NCBI GenBank assembly: GCA_036936605.1
Contig: JAUPFV010000002.1
Span: 320,618,893 to 320,682,892 of the forward strand
DNA from: Limnanthes douglasii subsp. nivea
Taxonomy: Eukaryota; Streptophyta; Magnoliopsida; Brassicales; Limnanthaceae
Length of the DNA: 64,000 nt
Reading direction: 5' to 3'
The position numbers and the translations under genes were made by a program. Shown here in pieces: positions 34,500 through 46,500 of this stretch. Each line of letters begins with the position of its first letter. Position 1 is the first letter of the stretch. Below the pieces are notes generated by a model that saw nothing but the letters and a program-made list of their open reading frames with translations, was not told where the DNA came from and ran no database searches.

Positions 34500-35430
34500 A
34501 TCCGAAAACTCTCGCTTGTGGCATGCTGGTTATGGGCATCTTCACTTTCAAGCCTTGGAACAACTTGACGAGATATATTCACCCATGGATTACCTGAGTT
34601 TAAACAAGATGGTCAGAATTGTGATGTATCTATTCTTGGGAAACAACACAGAGGAAGCTTTCCAACACAAAGTCACTATCGAGTAAGTTCGTTGTTACAT
34701 CTAAGCCATGCAGATATTTGTGGTCCTATTTCACCAATTACCGAAGGAGGGAACAACATTTTTATTTTGTTTGTTGATGATTTTAGCGGGTACATGTGAA
34801 GATGAAGCACTTAATGGATTTAAGAAGTTCAAAGCAGAAGTCGAAATGCAATTGCGAAAAAGAATAAAAATCTTCCGGACAGACAGAGGCGGAGATTTTC
34901 ACTCTCAAAAGTTTAAATTTTTTTGTGAGCTTCATGGAATTCAAAAGCAAGTGAAAGCACGATATTCACCATAATAAAATGGTGTGGTAGAAAGAAGAAA
35001 TAAAACCATTGTCGAGATGATGAGATGTTTGCTGAAGGATAAACAAATACCGTATGAATTTTGGGCAGAAGCTGCTGTTACAGCAACCTATCTTCTAAAT
35101 CGTGGTCCCACAAAAGCTATAAGTGGAAGGACACTGTGTGAAGTCTACTTCGGAAAAATACCAAGTGTAAGTCATTTTCAAATTTTTGGATGTATAGCTT
35201 ATGTTAAAAATCTGAAATATGATGTGAAGAAGCTTGATGATCGAAACAACAAATTTGTTTTTCTTGCTTATGAACCTGGTTCAAAAGCCTACAGATTTGT
35301 GAATCCAAAAAAAATGAAAGTAATAGTGAGTCGAGATGTGCTATTTTGAGAGTCTGAGAAATGGAACTGGTTTGACACTGTAGAATCCATGGAACTGGTC
35401 TGACACTTTAGAATCCATGGAACTTCAACC
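34500..35430 (+). pseudogene. Integrase of the copia element
   Basis: The pre-integrase block SRLWHAGYGHLHFQALEQL (34515-34570) keeps both histidines. The core has D in DICGP (34710-34725), D in FRTDRGGDF (34875-34900) and E in GVVERRNKTI (34981-35010), so the DDE triad can be seen. GPTKAISGRTLCEVYFGKIP and the HFQIFGC block follow. Stops at about 34683, 34797 and 34972 break it. Confidence 0.87.
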
Positions 35431-35699
35431 TCGAAACTTCATTTCCATTAGATATTCAAGTAGAGAAGTATAATCTATGAATCTTGAATCAACATCAATT
35501 TTTTCTCAAAAAGTGTATTAAATGGGGAGAATACAAGATCATATAAGGAACCTAGCAACGAGGACGATGAAACTCCACCCAAAAAGTTTCGATCTTTACA
35601 ATAGTTATATGATGAAAGTAATGAAATTGGGTTATATTCAGATATAAGCCTTCTGTCTATTGAAGAACCAACGATGCAATAAGAAGCATTCAACAATAA

Positions 35700-37184
35700 A
35701 AATTGGAGGTTGGCAATGGTGGAGGAGCTTGAGGTGATTAAGAAAAATAAAACATGGGAGCTTAGAAAATTACCACGAGAAACACAAAGCGATAGGTTTA
35801 AAATGGGTTTATAAGTTGAAGAAGAATCTAGACGGTGAAATTATTAAATATAAGGCCAGACTCGTGGTTAAAGGCTACATTAAAGAACATGGAATTGATT
35901 ATGAGGATGTTTTTGCTCCAATTGCTCGATTAAAAACTATTAGGTTGCTTATGGTACTAGCAGCCCATGAAGGGTGGCAAGTACACCATATGGATGTGAA
36001 ATCAACGTTCTTGAATGGGGATCTAAAAGAATTTGTTTATGTTAAGCAACCATCAGGTTTTATTGAGAAAGGAATAGAAGATGAAGTTCTAAGATTGAAT
36101 AAAGCATTAGGCTCCAAGAGCTTGGAATGAAAAACTAGAATTTTGTTTACAGAATTTGGGTTATGAGAAATGTAGTCTTGAACATTCAGTTTACAACAAA
36201 AAAATGGAGGTGATATGCAATATGTTGGTTTTTATGTCGATGATTTAGTTATAACGGACTCAAAGTTGGCGAACCTGAGAAGTTTCAAAGAAAAGATGAA
36301 AGAAATGTTTGACATGATAGGTTTGGGTTTATTAAGTTTTTATGTGAGAATTGAGGTTAAACACAGGTCTGATCATATAACTTTGAGCCAAACAAGTTAT
36401 GCAGGAAGGATTTTGGAGAAAATAGTAATGCTGAGTTGTAAACCATGTCGTGTACCAATGGATTCAAGGCTAAAGCTAAGCAAGACTGATGGAAATACAT
36501 ACGTTGATGCAACGATGTATCGCAATATAATTGGGAGTCTGAGGTACTTAGTCCATACTAAACCTGATATATCATTTGTTGTTTGCGTGGCTAGCCGTTT
36601 CATAGAAAACCCATTTATAAAAGATCTTAGTGCATCAAACAAATTCTTTGATATGTAAAGGGTACACTCAATTTTCGGTTTGAAGTATGTTAGAAGAAAA
36701 CAGCAACATCCTGAGTTAATTGGATATGCTGATAGTGATCTTGCTGGAGAGATTGATGATCAGAAAAGTACATCTGGGGTTGTTTTTTTCTGGACAATGA
36801 TCCCATTAGTTGGACTTCAAAAAATAGAAGGTTGTAGCACTGTCTTCATGTGAAGCTGAATATGTTGCTGCTTCTGCAGGAGCTTGCCAAGCAATGTGGC
36901 TGAAGAGGTTGCTGGAAGAGTTATGCGAAATTAAATTTGAAAAAGTTAGTTTGGGAGTTGATAACAAGTCTGCAATTCCTTAAGCAAAGAACCTAGTTTT
37001 CCATGGAAAAAGTAAACACATAGATATCAAGATTCATTTTTTGTTTGATTTCCTGAAACGAGGAATTCTTGATATTGCGCATGTCAACACAAAAGAATAA
37101 ATTGCAGATTTGTTTACCAAGACATTGCCGCGTGACAGATTCGAGTTCTTAAGAGATGCAACTGGTGTTCAACTTGAAGCTTGA
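35700..37184 (+). pseudogene. Reverse transcriptase and RNase H of the copia element
   Basis: RT blocks: KARLVVKGYIKEHGIDYEDV, FAPIARLKTIRLL, HHMDVKSTFLNGDL (35985-36020) and FYVDDLVI (36224-36250). Then SQTSYAGRILEK and IGSLRYLVHTKPDIS. RNase H: YADSDLAGEIDDQKSTSG (36727-36780), SCEAEYVAASAGACQAMWLK (36848-36907), DNKSAI and HIDIKIHFL. The protein ends at TGA 37182-37184. Frameshifts near 36110 and 36790-36850 and several stops are present. Confidence 0.9.
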
Positions 37185-37190
37185 GTTACG

Positions 37191-37207
37191 AGATTAAGAG
37201 GGAGAAA
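37191..37207 (+). other. Polypurine tract of the copia element
   Basis: AGATTAAGAGGGAGAAA lies directly before the 3' LTR, and 6 bp after the end of pol. Confidence 0.85.
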
Positions 37208-37400
37208 TGTTGGCATAATTAATATAATCTCGTATCTTATTTATATGTATGCAGTTATATTTTATTAGTTTTCGTTATAAATTATGTGCAATTGTAACTG
37301 CCTCCATAAATTCCGTGTTTCCGTTATGTATATGTAATTTGATCAACTTGAATGGATTCAGAATTTCAAGAAAAAAGTCCCCTTAAATTTATTTTCTTTA
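37208..37400 (+). repeat. 3' LTR of the copia element
   Basis: Begins TGTTGGCATAATTAATATAA and aligns to the 5' LTR along its length. It ends ...TTCTTTA where the 5' LTR has TTCTTCA. It lacks the ~20-bp internal duplication of the 5' LTR. Confidence 0.88.
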
Positions 37401-37405
37401 TAACA

Positions 37406-38211
37406 CTCTTAGATACCTGAATTTATAAAATTATAATCATCACTTTAGATGATGTGTAGTATTTACTTCATTCTTCATTAAATACTAAAGAGGCTACTCA
37501 AGTACAACCAATGAAAAATCAAAGCATTTAGAATCTAGGAATAAGAAAAAATAAATTTGTAATTAGTGAAAAAATAGTTAGCAAACCTACCAAATGTTAG
37601 TTTTACTTTCTCCTTTCATAAATATATATTTTAATCCTCAAATGAGGTTTTGGCCTACGAATGTTTTTAATGAGAGATGAACATTTTGGTACTAACCACA
37701 CCCGATATGTCTCTGATAACAGTTCGGCTTTGATAAATTAAAATAACTAAGCCTTAAAAATATTAAAAGTCTAAAGGAAGATGTGAAGTCAGATTTTCGG
37801 CAGACAACGAGTTCAAATGTCCAATCCTCGACTAACGTCAAAAGATGCTTCAGCCAAAGTCAGTAGATGGTTTGGACAATTAAAACTAGCCCGTCTTTGT
37901 TACTCGCACAAGAACTTAGAGGGCTACGGTTAAGGATATAAATGATATGGCCCATCAATCATTTCAGTACTAAACAATTTTTAAAAATGGTAAAAAATAT
38001 GATATTTAGATAGTTAGAATAAGATAGTATCAAATCTCTTTAAAATCTTACAAATATATTTTGTAATAGTAAAGTCTGTAAATAAAAACCTAATGAAGAT
38101 GAATAAAATACATGTGTACTTATTTTATTATCATTTTTTAGAAATATTGGTAATCCATATTATTCAAAAACGTTTTAGGATATCTTGGATTTCAAATCTA
38201 CTTAGCCTTAA
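37406..38211 (+). repeat. Tat 3' UTR and LTR start, right half of the interrupted copy
   Basis: Continues the 31213-32918 copy after the copia insertion. It has PPT-like AAGAGGCTACTC near 37489, the final tract ACTTAGAGGGCTAC near 37914-37927, then an LTR start altered to GGTTAAGGATATAAATG. It stops at 38211, where the second composite repeat begins. Confidence 0.7.
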
Positions 38212-38579
38212 AAGTAAAAGGTTCAATAAAAAAGATAAAAGAATAAGACTTATTAAATAAATATCTACGTGTATTATAACATGGATATAGACTATATGTA
38301 TTATTTCTTAATACCAATCAACAGGCAAAGTACAAAGACAAAAATGATGGGTGGCTTTTTCTTTCACAAAAACATAAGATTAGAAGGAAAAAAATACATA
38401 ACACTTTAATAGATAAATTTTATTTATATTTTAGTAGATATTTTTCATTCCAAAAAATAAATCTCATTTCATATGTTCAAACGAAAGCATAAAATATACA
38501 ACAAATTCCAATAGACCATAGTTTAGTACAAAAGTAAAATATAACATTTTGGAAATTAAAAAACAATGAGTAATAATAA

Positions 38580-40200
38580 GTCAAGTTTAAATTTTATTTT
38601 TAAGAGCAATAACATATTTGGCTAGGATAATATGAGTATCCATATCAGTTATTTGGACTTTAGTACCATCAATATCGTCAGTTTTAGCACCAACAACTTG
38701 AACATTACTAGTCCAACCATCATCTCTATGGATACAATTTCCTTCATAATATTTGGAAAACGTAGCCTCTCTCATGTCATTCATTTCCTTGTTTCCAAAT
38801 TATTGAAGGAGGTCACAATATATGCACCATCCTTATCAAAAATCAATAAAGGAAGAGAGTTAAAAATATTATGTAGCCTTAAATCTCAAATCTAAGTTAT
38901 TTTTAGTTAGTTCCATGGGCAAAAGGTGGGTTAGAAGCTTGATTTGGTTGGCTAAAATAGCAAAGTGAGTTACCATCTCATGAAGATATTTTAGTGATAG
39001 TTTTGAACGAAGATACACCCATGTTTGGTAGGTCACTATTTGGATTCACATTAAAAAATCCTTAATATTTGTATTTCTAAAAGAAAGTACTCGTACAATC
39101 ATTCTGGCAGCCTTTGAAGGCTCATCATCAACTATGAATAGGAGTTTGGGAAGCCATTGAGGAGTTAACGCAATATTCGATCGTGACAACCACATCCTTC
39201 TCCATATTAACCTATTGGTAAACTTCTTTGACAACTAAAGTAGTTAACAAGTATGTAAATCATTCCCTATAATACCAGCTCCCTTAAAAACTGCAACTCT
39301 TGTTTTATTTCCAATAGATAAATAAATCTTTGTTAGATAAAGAACTTACAACCTTCAAAATATTTTTGGCTTTATTTTGTCAAACTTAAAATGAAATTAC
39401 TCACCACAATGTCTTTTGTGGCCATCTTAGTATCAACAATTTTCTTATATCCCATAGCTTTAAAATTAGGTTTAGGCATTAACTATAGCTAGCCTTATAA
39501 ACATTTCTCTTCAAAACAAAGGACTTATTTTGGCGTAGATCCAACACAAATAAGAGCTAATTTAGATAGAACAAGATAAATGATGTTCATGGTAAGTAGG
39601 TATGGCCCAAACATATTGATACAATTACACACTTTGAAGGAGCATGTAAATGAAGAAAAATGGCATGAGATGTTAATCATCTGTATATCATCTTACTTAT
39701 CTTTCACCACTTCCTTGATAATACTAAAAAAAATTATGCGTTTATTATCTAAGAAAAAAACACTCACAAAAATTTCATTGCAAACGTCGTAAGCCTTGGT
39801 TGCGGCTTTGTAGAATTTGAATGAACATAAGATATTTTCCATCTTGGAAAATAACTTTCAACAACCTTTTTGTTGTGGAAGTTTTTTTCTTCTTAACCAT
39901 CTTCTTCAAATATTTCTTCTCTAAATCCTTCTTCATCGGAGAAGGTTTTTCGAGAGTACTTCTATTAAAGGATCATCAAATAGAGAAATCGCCTCGAACA
40001 TAAATAATCAAGTATAACCACTACAGATAATTCCTCGGGAATAATAATAGAGGAGTAAGAATGAGAAAACTTGGAAACCTCATCCATCATTTGAGTGTAT
40101 TGCGTGCAAGTGTGATCTTTCATTTTCCATCAAAATAAATCTTAATAGTGGCAGCTAAAAATGATAAATTAAAACATAAATAGTGAGACACATGAAAGAG
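38580..40200 (-). pseudogene. Antisense-coding module, copy 3
   Basis: Minus-strand open pieces: 38587-38784 (MNDMREATFSKYYEGN, DGTKVQITDMDTHI and KYVIALKNKI) and 39046-39234 (IALTPQWLPKLLFIVDDEPS). They match copy 2 almost residue for residue, and copies 1 and 4 more distantly. Upstream, near 39830-39960, a lysine-rich block (KKVVESYFPRWKISYVHSN) corresponds to 10290-10440 in copy 1. Function unknown. Frameshifts lie between the blocks. Confidence 0.55.
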
Positions 40201-40325
40201 AAGTGACTCTGGAAATTTAATAAAGACACTAAAAAAGAAAATCTTTTTTAATCAACTTGTACTTTAACACGTTTGGTGGACTGATTTTATGAACCGTATA
40301 CTCAGATTATATTCAAATCTAAAAC

Positions 40326-40553
40326 CTAATATTTTATCAATTCTAATACTAAAACTACCTTTTGGTGGGGAAACTCAATAATCAAATTAGTTTTATGTGA
40401 GATTATGTATTCGTGAATGGTTGTGAGATTAGGGTAGGTAAGGTCTCTTTTGTTAGTTGTGAAAGATTTATGTTGAGTGTTTTGGTGGGTATAATATGGT
40501 CTTAAGGTGGAGTGTTTTTTTTTTGTAAATCCCAGATTTAATGGTTGTGACAT
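40326..40553 (-). CDS. Small repeated ORF, MSQP-type, second copy
   Basis: 75 residues starting MSQPLNLGFTKKKHST. It keeps start and frame with the copy at 20782-21081 over about 45 residues and then diverges. No known domain. The conserved frame could reflect a real small protein or simply youth of the copies. Confidence 0.28.
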   Translation of the reverse strand: MSQPLNLGFTKKKHSTLRPYYTHQNTQHKSFTTNKRDLTYPNLTTIHEYIISHKTNLIIEFPHQKVVLVLELIKY

Positions 40554-40969
40554 TTGGGATTTGCGGAATATAAATTAATATTACTGGATAATCGTTAAAG
40601 ATTTATGTTCATTTGACGGATTAATATTTGTGACATATAATTGGTAGTAAATTAGTAATTATTTACTTTCGGATTAACTAAAATAACAATAATAAAATCT
40701 AATATTTTACAAATCCTACTTAGTTGTTATCACGTGGTACTTTCTTTGGCAACTAAATGTTATATAATTTCTATTTCGTGGTATAATAAATTTATTTTAT
40801 AACTAGCTGTTATATCGTTGCTACTTCAAGGTAATTTGCGACCCATATTCGATTTAATGGATAAAAAATTTGTCTTGTTTTAAATTAGTTATAAATTGGT
40901 CGCTAATGGAAACCGACTTTCCAACAAATTTACTCGTTGGTTATAAAACTATATTTTTCTAATAGTTTG

Positions 40970-42480
40970 AGAACATGGAAAGCAATCAGATTGTAATTTA
41001 TCACGCGAGGAAGTATAATCTACCAAATTTGCGACCATGATTTGATGTGAAAAAACTTCATAAACCATTTGCGATTATGATTGAAAATACTAATGTCGTC
41101 CTAAATCAATTGTATCTCTATGTATTTTATATTTATTTAGGCATAACTCACTAGTCTGACTTAGTGATTCAACCTAACATTTAAACATTTGTATTATAAG
41201 AAAAATATTAATCGTGTCAACGACTTCCATTGCAGGGAGGATACAAATATTTTTAATTTGTGCATTTAAAAGCTTGTACTAAAAGATAAACAGAAATAAT
41301 CATATCTTTTATTTTTAAATAATATACAATCCAAACACGCACATCATGGATTTTCTTGAATTTTATGTGATGTTGAAATTTAATGGAGTATCGAAGATAC
41401 AATCAAACTGCTATTTTTATATTATATCTTCAGGATAAATCTAAAAATTGGTTGATTTTACTACAACCTATAGTATTTAACCTTTGCGATGAACTACTTT
41501 AATTTTTTACATGAAATGTTTTCCATCAATAGCTATATTAGAAAGATACATCCTCAATTATCTTTCATACAACAGTGAATCACTTTATGGGATATAAAGA
41601 TTCAATTAGTTGTTCCGAAGTTGTCTTTCTTATGAACTACAAATTTGGATGCAAATTAAACTTTTAATAATAGCTTAATCTCTAACTACCAGTTTATAAT
41701 TCATGAAGCTTTTAGAGGTTAGATAAACACTAAGATATTTGAAAATGTCTAAAACTTATTGAATTCATGTTGAACAAAAATTACACTTTAGTTGCGGACC
41801 CAAATAAAAATTTTGAAAATAAATTTTTAAGACATCAAAACAAATTGAGGAATTTAAGTTGAAAAAATGCACTGGATAAATTCATTGAGAATACTGAATG
41901 GTGGCTTGAGAAATCCAAAATTTATTTTACTCAAATTAATAGTACATTAATCTAGTATCTAGAAGTTCAAGTTGACTAGAGCCCTAGTATGTTATTGCAG
42001 CGATGTCATAAATTTAAACAACTTCAGTGACCGTTGTAATTATATCACCTCTACAAGTGTTATCGAACTAGAGAAATCTCAAATGATAAGTAGGTTAAGG
42101 ATAATATTGAAAGCATGAAGAAGATATTAATATCATAATTTTAGAACACATAAGAACTGATTTTCAAATTACATTTCTCTTGGACCATTCACTTATTAAC
42201 AAGTTTTTTTAATAAAAAAATATTCAACCAATAGATTGGCGAAGACACGTGAAATAGGTTGTTCCAAATTTGTTATGATTTTCACAAAAAAATGAATACA
42301 TAAGTGTTTTTAAATACAATAATCAATTAATTTCTCAAGATAGTTAAACGTAGTCTAAGGTGTAACTTTTAATTAAGTGTTGATTCTCGATAAACAATAT
42401 TCGTCATGGTGATACTAGTACTATTTACAACAACAGCTAGGAGCATTGTTCATAATTGGGAAAATAATTAATATGGCACA
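40970..42480 (+). pseudogene. Athila-like gag remnant, copy 3
   Basis: The best-preserved N-terminal half: MESNQIVIYHARKYNLPNL near 40975, QDKSKNWLILLQPI and DELL.FF near 41435-41510, matching the Athila gag pattern of KAKxWLNSLPxxSI...WDEL...F. The LQIWMQIKL piece follows at 41640, then LIEFMLNKNY near 41755. Multiple stops. Confidence 0.58.
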
Positions 42481-42489
42481 CTGATAATG

Positions 42490-43430
42490 GGATGAAAATT
42501 TAAAATACAAATATCATATAATGCAAATTACTTCTCCTTAAAAATATTTACCACCATATAAGTCCGGCAATAATCACAAACTGAAGATGCAAATTTTGAA
42601 TGATTAAAAAAACCAGAGTTGTTCCCATGAAATATCCATCCCTCACCTTAGTATTCACCAACGAGAAGAGGGCTACTTCAAAAATTTTAAAAACAGGTCA
42701 AAGCAAAGAAACATTTTAACACTTTTGACATCTAAAGTTCCATAAATTAAATAAATTCGTAAAGTTTTCTCTTCATTATTCACGAAGTTCTTGGGGGCCT
42801 ACTGGAGGTCTTTAGAAGAAATCCAGCTGAAGAACATTCATAACTACCTGAAGCTATCGAAACAATATTAACATTTTGGATCATGTGTAGTACTTATCTT
42901 ATCCTTCATCAAAGACTAGGGGATACTCAACTAAAGCCAATAAATAATCGAAGCATTTCGAATCTAGAAGTAAGAAAAAATAAGAGAGTAAATAGTGAAT
43001 ATATAAGACCCTAAAAACCTACCAAATGTTAGTTTGAATCTTTCATTTCAAGAAAATAAAACTTTGAATCCTCAAGGGAAGTTTTGTACTACGAAATTTT
43101 TTAATGACATGAACACTTTAGTACTAACCAAATTAGAGATATCTCTAGTAACAACTGCCCTAAGTTAAATAATAATAAATAGTCCTTAAGACTCTTAAAA
43201 TTCTAACAGAAATGGTTGGCATGAACGTTTCAATATGAAAAATATATAAGATGTAATAGCTTTGGATGTGAAGATAAATCTTTTTCAAATAGCAAGTTCA
43301 AACGTACAATCTTCGACCTTCCTTGCTACTCGCGCAAGGACTAAGAAGGCTATTGATAAGGCTATAAATAGTATGATCCGTCAACATTCGTCTATTAGTC
43401 ATTTCAGTACTAAAAATTCCATAAGATTTT
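42490..43430 (+). repeat. Tat 3' UTR and LTR start, truncated copy
   Basis: Matches 12010-13000 and 32590-38000: AAAAATATTTACCACCATA near 42540, PPT-like GAGAAGAGGGCTACTTC near 42663 and TTGGGGGCCTACTGGAGG near 42791, ending with AAGAAGGCTATTGATAAGG and a decayed LTR start near 43354. It follows the composite repeat in the same order as at 31213-38211. Confidence 0.65.
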
Positions 43431-43539
43431 TTTTGTTTTAAAAAACATTAAATATATAATAAATAAAGTTACCAGATAGTAGAGTAAATCGTAAAGAATC
43501 TAAATACAGCTCAAATACATTCAGACATCTAAATATAAC

Positions 43540-44479
43540 AGGGAAAACTTGAGATCGGCAAAAGCTCGAAGTCGCACTCATCTTGAGGAAATTCACAACC
43601 TTATTCTCACTCTTCCTCAACCCAACATCCTCTCGATGGATGTTCCTTTCTTGGTCGTGATGGATGGATGCAACTCTTTCACAATTAAACACACGTACAA
43701 CGTTATTCGTTCGCTTGCCCCAGAAGTGGGGTGGGCAGGGTTAGTATGGAATAAATATAATATTCCTCGTCATTCCTTTATCTCTTGGTTGGCTATTAGG
43801 GGCAAGCTTACCACCAGTGACAAGCTACTCAATTGGGGTCTAAACACCCCATTTGAATGTTCCCTATGCAACTATGCTAGTGAATCTACACCTGATCTCC
43901 TCTTTGACTATAGTTTCACCCATAGTATCTGGACCTTTACAAGTAATAAACTTGGATTTCTTTTCAATACCTCGTTCTGGTAATCTTGGATCCGTGAGGC
44001 GTCAAGTTGGTTTAATTCTCGAGTCCACGTTACTTGGCGAACTTGTTTCGACGCGGTTATATACCACATTTGGAAAGAGAGGAATTCAAGAGTATTTGGT
44101 TCCGCTCCGGTCAATGCATCTTCGTTAACACACCAAATTGTATTGACTCTCATATTCAGATTTAATAGCACCAAGATTGGATGACCCATGTAATTATCAT
44201 TGACACATACTCATAATCTACCTTTATTATTGCAGGTACCCCTCAGTCTGGAGTGGAGCATGGTCATCTCTGCTCAGATGCACTCGGAGTCTCCACCCAG
44301 CTACCTAGTCATGACGGCATGTTATTTGCTTTTGTATTCGACTTATCTAGTATGCCATACCCCTTCTTCTATGGTTATTTGATTTTGATTTCTGTAGTAG
44401 ATTTGTATCTCCTCGGGGTATGCCCCAAGCTTCTATGTATGAACAATTTATTTAATTGAAAGTATTTTTATACTAAAAA
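43540..44479 (+). mobile_element. LINE (L1-type) 3' end, 5'-truncated
   Basis: Encodes the last part of a plant LINE ORF2: ARSRTHLEEIHNLILTLPQP, then the zf-RVT domain with GLVWNKYNIPRHSFISWLAI and ECSLCNYASES (43840-43890), and after an in-frame TAA (43981-43983, where the 52-kb copy has CAA) WRTCFDAVIYHIWKERNSRV (44025-44090). Compared with the 52-kb copy the zf-RVT H and last C are D and Y. A shared 3' tail follows, ending in an A-rich stretch at about 44479. Confidence 0.85.
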
Positions 44480-44690
44480 AAGAATAGGAGAAAAGATCTT
44501 TGAGGGACCTAATTCGTCATTCGTCGCATCAACAGAGACGTAGAGCTGTGTTTTATTCCGGTTCATGTCAAAAACAGACAACAATGGTTTTATTTGAAAT
44601 ATAGGTTGGTTTCAAATCGGTTTCCTTACGAATTTTTATTGCAAATGTTTATGACAAAATGATGCCGTTGAAAATTTTTACAGATAAAAT
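44480..44690. other. Spacer between LINE and copia remnants
   Basis: No gene or recognised repeat. Confidence 0.35.
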
Positions 44691-45158
44691 AGATCCCGAT
44701 AATCAGATCAGTTATAGTAGTAAAATTATTCAGCATATTTGTGTAAGAGAAATATGCTAATTTCCTATCAAATCAGATGAAAAGAAAAGCGAAAGCACAA
44801 AAACAAAAGTGAAATCAAACACACAATTGTTAACGGATTTCAGCAAATTATGCCTAGGTCTCCGGATCTGCTGCAAATCAATTTTATTATAAGAACACAG
44901 TGGCTCTACCGTTTTTGGTGCATACACAAAACCCTAAAACTTAGTTTTGTGGATACTATAACACTTAAAAGGGGAAAACATTTACAGTCCTTAGTGTGTA
45001 ATTTATGACCCACTAAGATTACATTCTCTTTTCAATTCACTCCAGCTCTCTTTAGTGTGTTTAGCACTTGCCTCATCTTCACTGTCTTTTCATCTAGCAT
45101 CTCTTCTATCCAATAACATTAATGTTGAATAAGTCTGGACTATTAAGTCAAAATACCA
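44690..45158 (-). repeat. Presumed 3' LTR of the Tork-like element
   Basis: On the minus strand it begins TGGTATTTTGACTTAATAG, right after a purine-rich CTTCAAGTGGGAGAT tract. It contains GGTTTTGTGTATGC and CTGTGTTCTTATAATAAAA, and ends near 44690. No partner LTR exists in the window, so the left border is a guess. Confidence 0.4.
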
Positions 45159-45164
45159 ATCTCC

Positions 45165-46500
45165 CACTTGAAGATTGGTTTCAACCTGTCTTCATGTCTT
45201 CACACCTTGATCTATGCAACAAATCTTTCTGGTCTTATTACGCTTCCAGACCAACTGAAGCTGAACACAACATCAGATATTCAATGGCTACTATCTTTTT
45301 CAACATATCAGCTGGATTCTTGCTTCCTTGGATATTTTCCAATATTAGCACATCATCTTCAAGTATGGATATTTGTCAACGTTGTTCTTCTTTGAATCCC
45401 AACTCAGTTAACAAACCTTTAAGCCATATCATCTCTTTACTGGATTCGGTCACTGCTACATACTCAGCCTCTGTAGTTGATAAAATGACAATTTTCTGTA
45501 ACTTTGACATCCAACTAACATCTGTAGTTCCAACAGTAAATATATAACTGGGAGTGCTTTTCTGGTGATCAACTTCACCTCTAAAACCTGCATTTACGTA
45601 GCCTTTTACCTTTAACTCACATTTACCAAACTACAAACACTTTTATGTGGTACCTAGTAGGTACCTCAAAATCCATTTGACATCTTCCCAATGAATTTTC
45701 CCTGAGTTTGACATAATCCTACTCACAACTCCCACTGCATGACTAATGTCTGGTCTCGTACAGACCATTGCATATATCAAACTTCCAATAGCTAAGGCGT
45801 AAGGAACCTTAGCCGTGAAGTTTTTTTCTTCATCCCGTCTTAGGGGATTGATCCTTGGATAAACGAAATTAACCTGCCAATGGTGTACTAACTGGCTTTG
45901 CATCACACATGTTAAATCTCTTCAAAACGCAATCGATGTACTCTGACTCAGATAACTCCAAAACCTTTCGATGTTTATCTCTTATGATTTGCATTCCAAG
46001 AATTTTCTTCGCCGGACCCACGTCTTTCATGTCAAATTATTTTGACAATTGTAGCTTCAATCTTATAATATCATCCATAACTGAACCTGCTACTAACATA
46101 TCATCAACATAGAGTAGCAAAATGATATAACTGGACTTACATCTTTTAAAATAGCGACACTGGTCCGCATTACACTTCTGAAAAATCTGTTTGTGCATAA
46201 AACCGTCAAATTTCTTGTACCACTGTTTTGGAGCTTGTTTTAAAACATACAAACTTTTCTTAAGTCTGCATGCAATGTTTTCTTTCCCTTCTTTTAAGAA
46301 ACATTCTGGTTAATACATGTATATCTCCTCATCCAAATCCCTGTGAAGAAATGCAGTCTTCACATCTAACTGTTCAATATAAAGGTCTTCAATGGCAACA
46401 ATACTCAACACTGATCTAATAGTATTGAGCTTCACAACTGGAGCAAAAATATCGGTGTAATCAATTCCTTCCTTTTGCTGGAACCCTTTGACAACTAGTC
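45165..46500 (-). pseudogene. RT and RNase H of the Tork-like element
   Basis: Minus-strand pieces: YVLKQAPKQWYKKFDGFM (46195-46250), LLYVDDMLVAGS (46085-46120, catalytic YVDD intact), the VPYALAIGSLIYAMVCTRPD block (45755-45815), GSNSG.IHWEDVKWILRYL-type block (45645-45710), and [20 protein letters not shown] (45425-45485) of RNase H. Frameshifts occur between 45900 and 46040 and within the RNase H. Confidence 0.87.

Larger units (their letters stand above)
32919..37400 (+). mobile_element. Complete-length Ty1/copia retrotransposon, inactivated
   Basis: Two LTRs (32919-33133 and 37208-37400), PBS, gag, protease, integrase, RT, RNase H and PPT are all present in copia order over about 4.48 kb. 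The flanking 5-mers are GAACA (32914-32918) and TAACA (37401-37405), a target duplication with one mismatch. The insertion site can be reconstructed from the homologous uninterrupted copies near 12320 and 42840, which read GAAGAA(C/T)ATTC.TA.CTACCT. Many stops and small indels break the polyprotein. The lineage is not firmly assigned. Confidence 0.92.
38212..42480 (-). mobile_element. Composite repeat: antisense module (copy 3) plus Athila-like gag module (copy 3)
   Basis: Second copy of 26820-31200, with the same left edge (AAAAGTAAAAGGTTCAAT) and the same order. It lacks about 0.35 kb present at 27130-27590 but extends further right than copy 2, to the point also reached by copy 1 near 23360. 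It abuts Tat 3' UTR sequence on both sides. Confidence 0.62.

Noticed and set aside
20690..43430. CACTA or Helitron identity for the repeated modules
   Set aside because: No CACTA termini, no Helitron CTRR end with hairpin and no matching transposase or Rep motif were seen, whereas gag-type motifs were.
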